Shown piece by piece: positions 43,226 through 53,524 of a stretch of DNA of 64,000 bases (position 1 is its first letter; the number at the start of each line of letters is the position of its first letter). The notes under the pieces were generated by a model. It had not been told where the DNA came from, searched no databases, and saw nothing but the letters and a program-made list of their open reading frames with translations. Source of the DNA: Coenobita brevimanus (Eukaryota; Arthropoda; Malacostraca; Decapoda; Coenobitidae); NCBI GenBank assembly GCA_032717465.1, contig CM064670.1, forward strand, positions 17,220,425 through 17,284,424. The letters are read 5' to 3'. A program made the translations under genes and the position numbers.

Positions 43226-44466
43226 TACAACAAATACAGGCCCGTGTGCAGCACAAATTGTCTCTCCTACATGAACAGTTAGATGAAACATATAAGGTTT
43301 TACAGCTACAGCTCACAAGTGCAATGCATGTAGCAGGGACTGGAAGCTTGGTCATAAGAAGTGGTACAAGGTGTCCACCATCTCCTTCTTTCCAACCATA
43401 CTCTTTGGGACTTGGCAATGAGGGCTTGGCTTCTTGTGCATGGTGCCATATCAAAACCTGGTAGTGTGCTCGCTTGGCTGTTAAATCATAGCATCTTGTG
43501 TTGGAGAAAGTTTTTCTGCTTTAGTACAGAAAGCTGAGCGTGTTGTTCATCTCCTGAGGTGGGGGTAGACTTTGAAGCATATATACTGACTACAAATTTC
43601 TCAACATTCTGTAGTTTCTGTGGAGAGAGCAACCCATAACCAAAGTCATCCAGGAGACGTGGGTTTTCTTGATAGATCTTCCAGGCACTTTTCTTTCCTA
43701 TGCCACAAAACTGACTGGTCGTGTCACACCCAGACAGGGCATGGAAGCTGAGAATATTGTTGCATAGGTCCAGGCCAAGTGTAGCTCTGATCTTGTGTGT
43801 GGCAATGAAAAGGTACTTTTTTGAAGTTCCATCTTTGAGCCATACTTGTTTTGGAAGACTGGCACCAAAGTGTATGAGCAAAGTAAGAACATCTGTGTCC
43901 TTGCTATCAACAATCATTGTTTGAAATCCACACCAGGCAGCATCTGCACCATGTAACACCATTCTGGTGTCTGCTTCTTCATGGTGAGGTTTTAAATGGG
44001 ATGCATCGCTACAGCTTGTGGTTACCACATCTTCATTATCTTTGAAACCTCCTGCAATGACCAGTTCATGATCCTGTTGGAGTAGTTTGCTCTTATCATG
44101 TAGTTCATCTGTGAGAAAACTGACAAGGTTGGTCTTGTTTTCTGTCAAGGATATAAATTCTGGCCATTGTGAAGGTAGTGGAACATCTCTTCCTTCAATT
44201 ATGCGACGGATTTGTCTCTACTTTCCAGATCGGCTTTGTCTTGTCATTCCTTTGATTGAGTCTGCTTTGTATGCATCAAAGATGACATCTAGTCGTTTGC
44301 ATTGATGATCAAATTTGGCCAGAACACTTTTACAGAAGATATCTGATAGATCACCGAAGGTGTGGACAACCTTTGGTTTCCCAAGTGCTTGAACGAAGGC
44401 CATAGCATCAATGATATAGCAACTATTTCCTTGGATGGCATCAAGTTCAGTCTCTACAACCAACAA
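43143..44466 (-). pseudogene. FEN1/XPG-like PIN-domain nuclease with Cys-rich tail, broken
   Basis: The minus strand carries, in order, CYIIDAMAFVQALG (first Asp, near 44410), RLDVIFDAYKADSIKGMTRQ (second Asp), a TAG at about 44215, then a 220-codon open frame (44148-43486) with HHEEADTRMVLHG (Glu/Asp pair), DSKDTDVLTLL (DxD), and SGCDTTSQFCGIGKKSAWKIY (Asp plus a GIGKK helical turn). The order and spacing match the acidic residues of FEN1/XPG flap nucleases (compare GCD..GIG.K.A in FEN1). After a frameshift near 43500 the reading continues HYQVLIWHHA, KEYGWKEGDGG, and a tail with about ten Cys (SCSCKTLY...NCSCRRDNLCC). No ATG start is visible: the first piece opens after a possible splice acceptor TTGGTTGTAG at about 44457. 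Family by motif reading; function unknown. One stop and one frameshift suggest a pseudogene or sequencing error. Confidence 0.7.
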
Positions 44467-44544
44467 CCATCAGTTGTTCATACCCAGCAATTTCCAAAAT
44501 AATGAACACTGATGATGTATTGACTGTCACGTCACAGCCTTAAA

Positions 44545-44850
44545 CACCCTTGTAAACTAGGCGGTGGTTCAATTGGTAGAGAGTTGGCCTGCAGTCCTAA
44601 CGGGCCCGGGTTCAAATCCCGCTGGGACAGGGAACAGTTTAAGGATTTGAATTTCATATCAGACTTTACTGATCTACCAGAAGAACCGCCGACATGTCGT
44701 AAAAATACCCCCGCTAATAACAATAAACCAGTCCTGCATGAGACAGCCCTAGCATGTATTCGGTATGGACAGTGGGTGTTAGCGCCGAAGTGTAGAGGTG
44801 TACGGTACGGAGGAGGACTACTGGGCCTTGAAAGCAGGCTGTGAAGCCTA
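44545..44850 (+). repeat. tRNA-Cys-like SINE
   Basis: The head at 44558-44630 has TGGTTCAATTGG (A box), GGTTCAAATCC (B box) and an anticodon-type loop CTGCAGT giving GCA (Cys) with Thy33 in place. The acceptor stem does not pair, so it is not a working tRNA gene. A body of about 220 bases follows without homology elsewhere here. It lies just upstream (5') of the minus-strand PIN gene. Confidence 0.65.
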
Positions 44851-45400
44851 TGCCCAGTCTGTAAAACAAAGTATGGCCGTTCTTTTTAATTGCGAGTTTT
44901 TCCAGTGTGATTACATCCTTCGTATTATTATTAATTTAAAATGAATAATTAATTACAAGTACAGCATTCACTTTCCAAGTATTTTGCTGTATACTTTTGA
45001 TCGCCAGTGCATGCTCAGTGGTAGTACTATAGGATGTGGGTATGCGCATGCTAGCTGCCATGCCCACAGGTGGCCATCACTGTAAACACCGAGGTCTTCT
45101 CCCCTTTGATTACATTTACAGCATCAGAGGACAGACTGGTGCCTGTGACAGTCTCTAGTTCTAGGAGAGTGACAGGGAAAGGCAGGAACAATCTTTTAAC
45201 ACAAGAAACGAAGATGGCTGGCAGTACTGGTGGCGTGGCACAGACAGCACTGTCACGAATGATACAATACGCTGTGTCAGCAAACGCCACAGTAAGGGGG
45301 AGGACACCAATGCACCAGCTGCTAAAAATATGATGGAATATGGTGAACTGCAGCAAAATCGTTACCTACATGTCAGAGTGAAGCTGATTTTCGCCTCAGA
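44851..45400. other. Possible 5' part of LINE D; otherwise unassigned
   Basis: A plus frame at 45070-45333 (MAITVNTEVFS... GRTPMHQLLKI) runs toward LINE D ORF1 and could be its N-terminus, but no motif confirms it. Confidence 0.35.
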
Positions 45401-48113
45401 CTGTGGGCGCTCCCTCTCACAAAAAGCTATGTGGACCGTTTCTGTGGCAAAACAGTTTCCTAAATTTGAGGTACCGTACCGGTACTGTCGAAGAAAGTAA
45501 GGCTCATCCGTACAGTATATGACACTAAGTAACCATGCTGTGGATTATTTAACTAAGGATGGATTTACCTGCAATGTTTTGGAAGCCGTTACCAACTGTC
45601 CCCAAGCCAGGATTATTATTCATAATGCTCCTGTCTATTGGGCAGTGGAGGATCTTGAAGCTCCAGAAAATGTCCTGCGGATGAAGAGAAGAATGGTTCA
45701 GAGATATCTGAGACCACAACTTACTGCACTGTTATAGGGGCAGATTCCAGAGACAGTATTCATCAGGACACTGGGATACAGGAGGGCTGCACGCTATTTC
45801 GGAGCCTGACCTCTGCTGCCTCTGTTACAGGTGGGGGCATCTGGCATGAAAGTGTAGTGCAGCATACAGGTGTCGTTTTTGTGCTGGGAGGCACAATGCT
45901 AACACCTGTCTGAAAAAAAAAAAAAAATTACAGAAGCAAACACTTCAAACCCAAATGCTGCAACTGTGGAGGGGAATACAATGCCCACTCGTCTTTCTGT
46001 CCCCAGAAATCCACGAACGATCCAGGCTCCACAACACACTACAGCTCCATTCCATGAAGTGCAACCACGACCACCACAACCTACCAGTGTTTGGGAAGTC
46101 AATTTACAGGCCTCAAATTTCCCACAGCTAGAGCCAGAAACTATTGCTGCATCCGTGCAGTCAGCACTAGTACATCCTGCTGAATCCTCGGTAAGTCAGC
46201 CTCCATATGGCAATTCCAGTCGGCACAAAACCAGTCAACGTGATGCCGTCAGGGATCTCCACTTGGCAGTGCAGGATGTATCCCAGGGACTCCAGCGAGC
46301 TGAGACGCGCTTGCAGTGATAGGAGGTATACTTTGCTGAGTCTGGCATAGAAATAGACGCTTCTGCAGCCAAGTGCAACATGTCTGAGGCTTCCATACCT
46401 CCAGGTCATGGTGGTAGAAAGGACACACGAACATGGAGGGGACTCGTATGGAGGGGAAGAATAGAACTCTCTGTGCTCGGGTTGAGAAGCTTGTCCAAGG
46501 GAGGTTTGATGACATGCAGCGAGAGCTGGCAGAACTTGTAACTGTGGTGGAGTTATTTGGGTCAAAATTAAAGCAATTAGCGGAGAAAATGCCATCCAAT
46601 GGTTAGCTCCACTTATACCGGTACCTTTCTGATCTGCAGAGTAAATGTCTTATGAACTCACTTTACTGGCCTACACTCTTTTATGATAGTTCATAAACCG
46701 GACTTCGTCACCTTACAGGAGGAGGGACGTGATGTGCCCCACCTGAGAGGTTTTAGTGTATTCACACTAGATAAGAAAGATGATAGCTCAAGGGGTTTGG
46801 CCATTTACCGTATGCTGAGCCGAGTCTCTGTTACATTCATTGAAAAAGGTGTTCATAATGGAACTGAATTCAAAGTTGTGTGATTACATCTTGATAGTAT
46901 ACCCGTTTATACTGTGAACGTGTATGATCGTGCTACTTGCCTTCAGACTGAATCATATCCTGTTTCTGTTTTCGAAGAGAAAACCATTTTGTTTCAAGAC
47001 CTTAGTACCGTACCAGACATACAGACCTGGCCAGTGTTAAAACCTCAAATGTTAATGGGGTGTGTTGCAATTTTTTTCTTGATGCTGTTGATACCGTGAC
47101 ACTTACAGGTGATAATGCTCCTACTCATCTTCAAGGAGGCTGGCCTATGTAGTTTTTTTTTTTTTTTTTTTTTAACTTCAAAACAAGTCCTGCTGAATCT
47201 CTTGTACTCAGGTACGGTACTTATTCAGTGACCATTTCGCTCTTGGAACTTCTCTAACAGTATGTGTTAATAATTACAACCCCAGGAAAAGGTTCTTCAT
47301 CCCATGTGCACAATTGTCTTAGCTATGCTGCTCTGTCCAGGACTGATATCGTAACACACTGGGGTCAGTTTTGGATGTTACAACTTTCTATGAAGATTTT
47401 GTTGCGGTTACTGAAAATTATGCAAAGCAATCCAGCTCATCTAGGTTATCCGAAATAGAGACCGGTAAATCTACATATGCTACTAATCCAGCTAAACTAG
47501 GTTGGCAGAAAACATTGGCTAACTTTCAGAGGCACTGCCTAAGCAATCCTAGTGACAAAGAAGTGCGTGACAGTATGGTGGCAATCACACAGTACCTGAC
47601 TGCATTACGACAGGTCAGAAAACGACAGAGGGATAATTTTCTTACGTCCACTGGAAGGACCAGGTCCCTCCAGAGAGCGTGGTATCATGAAATGGGATAA
47701 GAAGCAAAAATAAGTGTGTACACTGTGTACCAAACCCTGGTGACAAAGGCCAAGCTTCAATCACCCACCGGGCCAGTGCCTCTACACAGTCAAGCCTACC
47801 TGCCTTTCAGGAATTCTCTGGCTGATGTAAATACTACAGTAATGTGAGAGATGACACCTGACTTCCTATAATACATAATGAATTACTTTGTGATGTCAAG
47901 AAAAGAAAATCGACCACTCCAGGCCAGGATGGTATAACTTATGACATTATCAATGCTCTCCTTGCCTCTTACGACACTCCCGTTAGATATGTTCAATATG
48001 TTGTATGCGGACAGTGAACTGCCCTGATCTTGGAAAAGTGCAGTCATAATTCCGATTCCAAAGGGCTGTGGTCATTATCACCCCATTTCCTTGGTTAGTT
48101 ATATCTGTAAAAT
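45400..48113 (+). pseudogene. LINE family D: ORF1 zinc knuckles, endonuclease and RT start
   Basis: ORF1: RIIIHNAPVYWAVEDLEAPENV (45610-45680), then across frames CCLCYRWGHLA.KC, CRFCAGRHNANTC and CCNCGGEYNAHSSFC (45815-46010), three gag-like knuckles of the kind found in I/R1/Jockey ORF1. ORF2: KPDFVTLQEEGRDV...GFSVF..SRGLAIY (46690-46810, AP-endonuclease N-terminus), a degraded middle, a linker (47371-47697) and the RT start TTPGQDGITYDIINALL near 47915-47960, ending at CKMME at 48113. Stops and frameshifts throughout. The RT reading resumes at 51413 as ERVVLNKM after an hAT-like insertion. Confidence 0.75.
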
Positions 48114-48215
48114 GATGGAGACATAGACGGATCTAGATGGCTATTCTGGGGGGGGGGGGCAAGCAAGAAAGGAGCGCCATAGTCGTACCCTAGATGCTCA
48201 CTCCACACTCAGGAG

Positions 48216-50348
48216 ATGTGGAGGAGAATCAGGTCCATCTCCGATCCACGTCCTCCTCGGCCGCCCTCGCATCCTGATCCTGCCGCAGAGGCCAGCCGCC
48301 TCGCTCAGCACTTCGCGGATCGCTCTGCTTCAAGCAATCTCCCGCAATCCGTCCAGGTTCTGCAGGCTCAGCTATGCACCGCTCGTGCCACGGCAGTTCA
48401 GGCTGCCTGTGATAGGCCAGACCCAGCTGATTGTCCCATCACCAGCGGGGAGGTTCAAAAAGCACTGCACCACAGGGGGGACTCTGCGCCTGGACTGGAC
48501 GGAATCACATATTCACTGCTGTCACACGCTGGGGATTGCGGCAGCAAGCGCCTACTTGATCTGATCAACCTCTCGTGGTCTGAGGGGCGTCTGCCAAGGT
48601 CGTGGAAGACGGCTGTTATACACCCGATTCCAAAACCTCATGATCCTACCGCCATGCGCCCCATCTCCCTCCTTAGCTGTATCGCAAAAACGGCTGAGAG
48701 GGTTGTGCGGGCTCGTCTCGCTTGGCGGCTGGGACCACTGCACCCAAGGATCTTCGCATACCACCATGGTAGGAGTGCCACTCACTGCCTCGCGTCTTTC
48801 CTTGGGGAACTGAGAGGGGGAAAGGGGATGGCCGTCTTCCTCGATCTGGAAAAGGCGTTTGAACTAGCCAGCCCTACAGTTATTTTGGCTGCCCTTGCAG
48901 ACAGGGGTGTGGGAGGCAGGCTTTTATCCTGGATCAGGGACTTCTTTGCGGATCGCTCTGCAGGGGTCAGATTCCAGGGGCACCTCTCACACTTTTGCAC
49001 ACATTTAAATGGCACGCCCCAGGGGAGCGTACTAAGCCCCCTCCTGTTTAATATCCTTATGGAGGGGCTCTTAACTCTCGATTATGGGCCTGGCGTCACC
49101 CTCCTCTGTTATGCAGACGATCTTGCCCTCGTATTTACAAGAAGGGATTGTTTCCGACAGGCAGACTTGGCCCTTTCTCAGCTCCATGCCAAGTGTGCTG
49201 AGTTAGGCCTAAAAATTAACTTCCAGAAGACAAAGTGCCTGCCATTTGGACTCCGCCCCCCAGACTTTCCACTGCTACTCGGTGGCCATCAGCTCTCCAT
49301 GGTCACTGCACATCGGTACTTGGGGGTCTGGCTTGACGCGGGTCTCAACTTTGCCTCCCATGTTCGGTACCTGAGGGAGCGTGCATCCACCCGCATGGCT
49401 GCTCTCCGCTATCTGTCCAGGCGGAGTTTGGGGGCATCATTTTCCGTCCTACGGACCTTTTATACACACGCAGTCCGATCCTTGGTGGACTACAGCGCCA
49501 TCTGCTTGACGGGCCTTGCTCCGCCAGTCGCTAGATCTCTGGAGGTCATCCAGAATGATGCCCTCCGCATTATGCTGGGTGCTCCACGCTGGACCCGACT
49601 GGTCAATCTGCGTATGGAGGGTGGGCTGCCGTCTCTGGCCCATCGCATTGTGTTGCGAGCGGCAGTTGTCACCCTGAAGCTGATCCAGTGCCTGCCTCAC
49701 CTGCCTGTCTCTGCCCTCCTAAAACGCCTTCTCTGCCGCCCCCCCGAGCCGGCCCCTCAGCGTGACTGGGCCCACACCACGGCCGCTGCCATTCATGGAT
49801 TGGGAGCTGCTGCGAGCCTCTGTCAAGATCCCGACTCTCCCTTTCCTGGATACGTTGATCCACCGCCATGGGATCCTCCTCTTTTTAATATTATTGGTCC
49901 ATCGGAGGCTAAACCCCGCTCCTCAATTCCAGCACTCCTTCGCCAGGAGGGTCTCAGTAGGGTGGCAGCTCTGGCCTCACCACACTCAGCCATCTACTAC
50001 ACTGATGGCTCTGTTTCCCCTAATGGCGCAGCTGGAGCGGCCTTTGTCTCTGGGCAACTAGTGGAAGCTTGGCGACTCTCTTCAGGTGTATCCGCTTTCC
50101 AGGAGGAACTTGCGGCCATCCTGGGTGCATTGCGCCATGCTCACCACCATCGTCACAATCGAGTCGTAACCCACACAGACTCTCTTTCCTCCATTCAGAG
50201 ATTACGATCCTTATCGCTGCATGACAACGTCTTTCTCCTAACAGCGATTCATACATTTGCATCACTTCTTGTCCGTAGGGGCGCAACGATTAACCTTCAC
50301 TGGCTCCCGGGACATGTGGGAATTAGTGGCAACGAGCGTGCTGGATGA
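48216..50348 (+). CDS. LINE E reverse transcriptase plus RNase H (710 codons open)
   Basis: Long open frame. RT: APGLDGITYSLLSHAG (about residue 93), HPIPKP, RPISLLSCIAKTAERVV, MAVFLDLEKAFELA, NGTPQGSVLSPLLFNILMEG and LLCYADDLALVF (catalytic YADD, near 49110), LGLKINFQKTKCL, HRYLGVWLD. RNase H at the C-terminus: IYYTDGSVSPNG (first Asp), FQEELAAILGAL (Glu), VTHTDSLSSIQ (Asp) and HWLPGHVGISGNERAG. The pair is typical of I/R1-type LINEs: RT makes the cDNA, RNase H clears RNA. The first ATG is simply the first in frame; the native N-terminus with endonuclease is missing. Confidence 0.9.
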   Translation: MWRRIRSISDPRPPRPPSHPDPAAEASRLAQHFADRSASSNLPQSVQVLQAQLCTARATAVQAACDRPDPADCPITSGEVQKALHHRGDSAPGLDGITYSLLSHAGDCGSKRLLDLINLSWSEGRLPRSWKTAVIHPIPKPHDPTAMRPISLLSCIAKTAERVVRARLAWRLGPLHPRIFAYHHGRSATHCLASFLGELRGGKGMAVFLDLEKAFELASPTVILAALADRGVGGRLLSWIRDFFADRSAGVRFQGHLSHFCTHLNGTPQGSVLSPLLFNILMEGLLTLDYGPGVTLLCYADDLALVFTRRDCFRQADLALSQLHAKCAELGLKINFQKTKCLPFGLRPPDFPLLLGGHQLSMVTAHRYLGVWLDAGLNFASHVRYLRERASTRMAALRYLSRRSLGASFSVLRTFYTHAVRSLVDYSAICLTGLAPPVARSLEVIQNDALRIMLGAPRWTRLVNLRMEGGLPSLAHRIVLRAAVVTLKLIQCLPHLPVSALLKRLLCRPPEPAPQRDWAHTTAAAIHGLGAAASLCQDPDSPFPGYVDPPPWDPPLFNIIGPSEAKPRSSIPALLRQEGLSRVAALASPHSAIYYTDGSVSPNGAAGAAFVSGQLVEAWRLSSGVSAFQEELAAILGALRHAHHHRHNRVVTHTDSLSSIQRLRSLSLHDNVFLLTAIHTFASLLVRRGATINLHWLPGHVGISGNERAG

Positions 50349-50835
50349 CGCTGCGCTCAGCTTGCGATCTCCCAGACATCACATTCCCACTACGCCCCAG
50401 TCCCTCGCACCTCATCCGCACTCTCACTGCCACCATAGGAAGACTGACCCTAGAGGACCATCAGCTCTGGGTCACGGAGGGCTCTTGCTCTGCAAAATGG
50501 TATGCTACTGCCACGTCGTATTCCCTCCTGTTGCCCCCCCAAGGACTACCTAACTTTATTGTAGTCCGACTTCTAAGATTGCGTCTTGGGTTTCCTTGCT
50601 ACAAGCAAATTGTGGGTATGGAGCCAGACCCGTGTGAACATTGCTTGGCCAGCTGTGAGGAGCCACTTCTTCATTATCTTCTGGACTGCCCAGCCACCAC
50701 CAGGCTCAGGTCTGGGCTCGACCTCGGCCCTAGCCCGATCTGGTGATGTCTTTAGGGACGCTGCTGGCATTGTTGCCCATGCTCCATTAAATATATTACT
50801 TACTATGGTCAGGGATTACCCTCCACCTCGCTAAA
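50340..50835 (+). pseudogene. LINE E C-terminal domain, two frameshifts
   Basis: After the RNase H a frameshift near 50340 moves the reading to LRLRLGFPCYKQIVGMEPDPCEHCLASCEEPLLHYLLDCP (50570-50690), the C-X2-C-X7-H-X4-C knuckle at the end of I-type ORF2. A second shift near 50720 returns to ARSGDVFRDAAGIVAHAPLNILLTMVRDYPPPR, stop at 50832. Both are single-step changes, so the parent was full length. Confidence 0.8.
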
Positions 50836-50927
50836 GCAAGTTCGCGCAAGTAGTGCGCACCTCTGACGGGCTCCCTGTTTGCCCGTGTCCCAGGAAACTG
50901 GGACGAATATCCCACAAACAAACAAGC

Positions 50928-51060
50928 GCCATAGACGGCTATTCTGGGGGGGGGCAAGCAAGAAAGGGGCGCCATAGACGGCTATTCTGGGGGGGGGGCA
51001 AGCAAGAAAGGGGCGCCATAGACGGCTATTCTGGGGGGGGGGGGCAAGCAAGAAAGGGGC
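50928..51060 (+). repeat. G-rich 43-bp minisatellite (three units)
   Basis: Units of GCCATAGACGGCTATTCTGG followed by a G run of 7-12 and CAAGCAAGAAAGGGGC. A further unit at 48122-48172 lies on the other side of LINE E, showing the LINE landed inside the array. Confidence 0.9.
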
Positions 51061-51147
51061 TAGTACCCGGCTTATTTTTATATTTTCACTACTTATTACG
51101 TACAAGAGTATATTTAACTTTTGGAAGGTTAGGCTAGACATGCAGTG

Positions 51148-51170
51148 AACGTTTTCCATAGGAAAACGTT
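51148..51170. repeat. Perfect short palindrome
   Basis: AACGTTTTCC, ATA, then GGAAAACGTT: a 10-base stem with a 3-base loop. It is not followed by a T run, so a terminator role is not suggested. Confidence 0.85.
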
Positions 51171-51420
51171 TACAAAAGGCCCCATTTTCACACAAACACA
51201 CACACATGTATTAAAAGATACTTTTTGTGTGCGGCATCTATATGTCTGGGTGAGGGTGAGGAGGCCGACGCTTCTTGCCTATGGCCCCATTAGTTGAAAG
51301 GAACAAGAGGTGCAGCAAACAACTGTAAGGAATTACAAAGGGGAGCCAACATACCTCCTGGGGGAGGGGGGGGGGCATGGCCCCAATCCCCCCCCCTCCA
51401 AATCCGCCAGTGGATGGAGA

Positions 51421-52042
51421 GAGTCGTTCTAAACAAGATGCGGTGCCAAGGCACAGCAAACTCGTCCCCGGCAGTCAGCTTACTGCTGACGTTTACACAA
51501 TAGGATATCAAGTCAAAAATGTCACATATCAAATGTACAGTAAATCGGGTGAAAATCGATTTTATGTCCATTTGAAATTTTAGGCCCAACCCACCTGACA
51601 CTGACCCCCTTACCGCTAACAGTGGAGGGGTGACCCCCCTGATGTAATGAAGCATGTTATAGGATGCAGATTTGAAAGATGCACCTTAAGGTTTTGCTTT
51701 CATGTCGATATGACGAATTTGAAGTCTTAGCAAAAAAACTATTTTTGTACTTTTCTTTTTTTTTTTAATTTTTTGGGCCTACAGCCTGGGCTTTGGTCCA
51801 GTTTGGCCCACAACTTAATCAGGTGATCAGAAGGTCATAACACATCATACCTGTAATTTGTCAAAATCGCAACAGTAGTTTTCACGTAAAGCTGTTAACA
51901 GACAGACACAGACAAACCGAGTGAAAACAATGCCCGTCACCAAGCCCCTCCGGGGAGGGGACGGGTAAAACAGACAGACAAACCGACTGAAAATACGTCC
52001 TCGAGCCCCTCCGGGTCGGGGAAGGGTAATAAAAGCAGCGAA

Positions 52043-52044
<2 letters not shown>
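51421..52044 (+). other. LINE D continuation, then short direct repeats
   Basis: The first bases encode ERVVLNKMRC, continuing the RT of LINE D; homology is soon lost. Two imperfect direct repeats at 51900-51968 and 51970-52030 share CAGACAAACCGA.TGAAAA and AGCCCCTCCGGG.GGGG blocks. Confidence 0.5.

Positions 52045-52078
<34 letters not shown>
52045..52078. repeat. (GA)n microsatellite
   Basis: GA run of 34 bases. Confidence 0.97.
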
Positions 52079-52080
<2 letters not shown>

Positions 52081-53056
52081 CGTGTAGGTGGGTGTTTTTG
52101 CCATCATTCACCGAATCCATACGACCCAGTGATAAGGTGGTGCAATGCCACCATCCCAGGCTGTGGCAAGTGAAGCTATGTCTGTGCTTCTTTACTGCAC
52201 TAATGCTACTTCTCCCTCCTGTATGTGTTATATCTTATGAGTTCCTTTACATTTTATAGTATATTCTGTATCTACTAAGTGTATATTACTCCATCTGTAT
52301 TTGCTGAAGGAGAGTGTAGCAGGAACCACTTATTTTTACGACATGCGCGGATTTCCAGCCAGTGACAGTATATCTTGCCTATGTGTTACCGGTAGCTGAA
52401 GAAGGTGTGTGGCAAGACAAACCATCTTTTTTTGTTGTATAGGTACTGTACTCTGTATTCTTTCGACCTCCGCCTCCCACACAGATAACTGCCCAATCCA
52501 GATTCACGTGTTCCAGTTAAGACAAAAATCCCCAGGAAATCTTCATTAAGCCCTATAATTCTAGACTTCCACCCGGACTTTCCAAGAATTATCAGAATAT
52601 TGCTTGACTTCTTGTTGACTGACGTTAATACCGTAATTTATGGTCTATCGAAATAAGCGCAACTCTGGAAACTCTTCCTACATACTGCATCGTCTAACAC
52701 ATGCAAGACTACCAACAGGCAACGTTGCCAAACCAGGGCAGATGGACCTACAAATGGGTATTTACCTAAAAATTACTCCAAACATAATACCCGTTAAAAA
52801 CCTGTCCCCTGCTCTCCGCACTGACCATCACAGACTCACCCCACCCTCACCATAGGCCTGCATAGGCCTGTCAACCTCTAAATGCACAAGTATCATTCAA
52901 ACTCCCAAGAATGAGAATAAAGCTTAATTTTGAAGATGGGATGAACTTACATTATTTATACAAATACACTACAAGTGATTTAACTCGTTCTTGAACCAGA
53001 GCTATAAAAATATAATTTTTATTTCGTACGAAGTTCAGATGAACTGCCAGACCTTT
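52079..53056. other. No recognisable feature
   Basis: Nearly 1 kb without repeat copies, domains or RNA signals that I can identify. The short GGCCTGCATAGGCCTG duplication at 52855-52870 is minor. Confidence 0.5.
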
Positions 53057-53223
<167 letters not shown>

Positions 53224-53385
53224 CTCAATGTAACTCGTGGAAGGAACTCGTGACGTGGCAGCAATACGATAATGAACAGTATAATTCATATTCTTTCCAG
53301 AGTACAAATAGGATACAGGTGGGAAAGATGTCTGTTTCTAAAGCAGATAATCAAGAGTTAATTTACTGGCGTCGCGGTCTTACCT

Positions 53386-53458
53386 TTCAAAAGTAGTCCC
53401 CAAAACAAGCGAGTAGTAGGACATGTTTTCAGTCGCAGCACCCGCTTCGAAAAGTAGC
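53386..53458 (-). other. Possible first coding exon of a minus-strand gene
   Basis: On the minus strand, a strong acceptor-like GTTTGTCTTCCCAG is followed by about 70 bases holding AAAACATGTCC (good start context), a frame [13 protein letters not shown], and GAAAG|GTAAGA, a near-ideal donor. The stretch is unlike its repeat-rich neighbours. No homology is recognised and no second exon was found. Splice-like strings occur by chance, so this is weak. Confidence 0.2.
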
Positions 53459-53524
53459 TCAACTGGGAAGACAAACTGCCTTGTTGGTAACACTGCGGAC
53501 AGGCAGCAACTCTCTCTCTCTTTG

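Larger units (their letters stand above)
48183..50924 (+). mobile_element. LINE family E insertion with 10-bp target duplication
   Basis: AGCGCCATAG lies at 48173-48182 and again at 50925-50934, both within minisatellite units of the host hAT-like element. The 3' end is CCCACAAACAAACA, a CAAA-type tail. The copy is 5' truncated: it begins between endonuclease and RT. It is GC-rich compared with its AT-rich surroundings. Confidence 0.85.
48122..51412. mobile_element. hAT-like transposon carrying a LINE, 8-bp target duplication
   Basis: GATGGAGA occurs at 48114-48121 and again at 51413-51420, and joining the flanks restores the RT frame of LINE D, so everything between is inserted. The left end CATAGACGGATCTAGATGG and the complement of the right end (CACTGGCGGATTTGG) are imperfect inverted repeats of the CA.TGGCGGAT type. 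An 8-base duplication is typical of hAT. The interior holds a G-rich 43-base minisatellite, a LINE (48183-50924) and a perfect 10+3+10 hairpin at 51148-51170. No hAT transposase is visible. Confidence 0.75.

Noticed and set aside
44558..44630. Functional tRNA-Cys gene
   Set aside because: A and B boxes and the anticodon loop are fine, but the acceptor stem does not pair and extra sequence follows as in a SINE.
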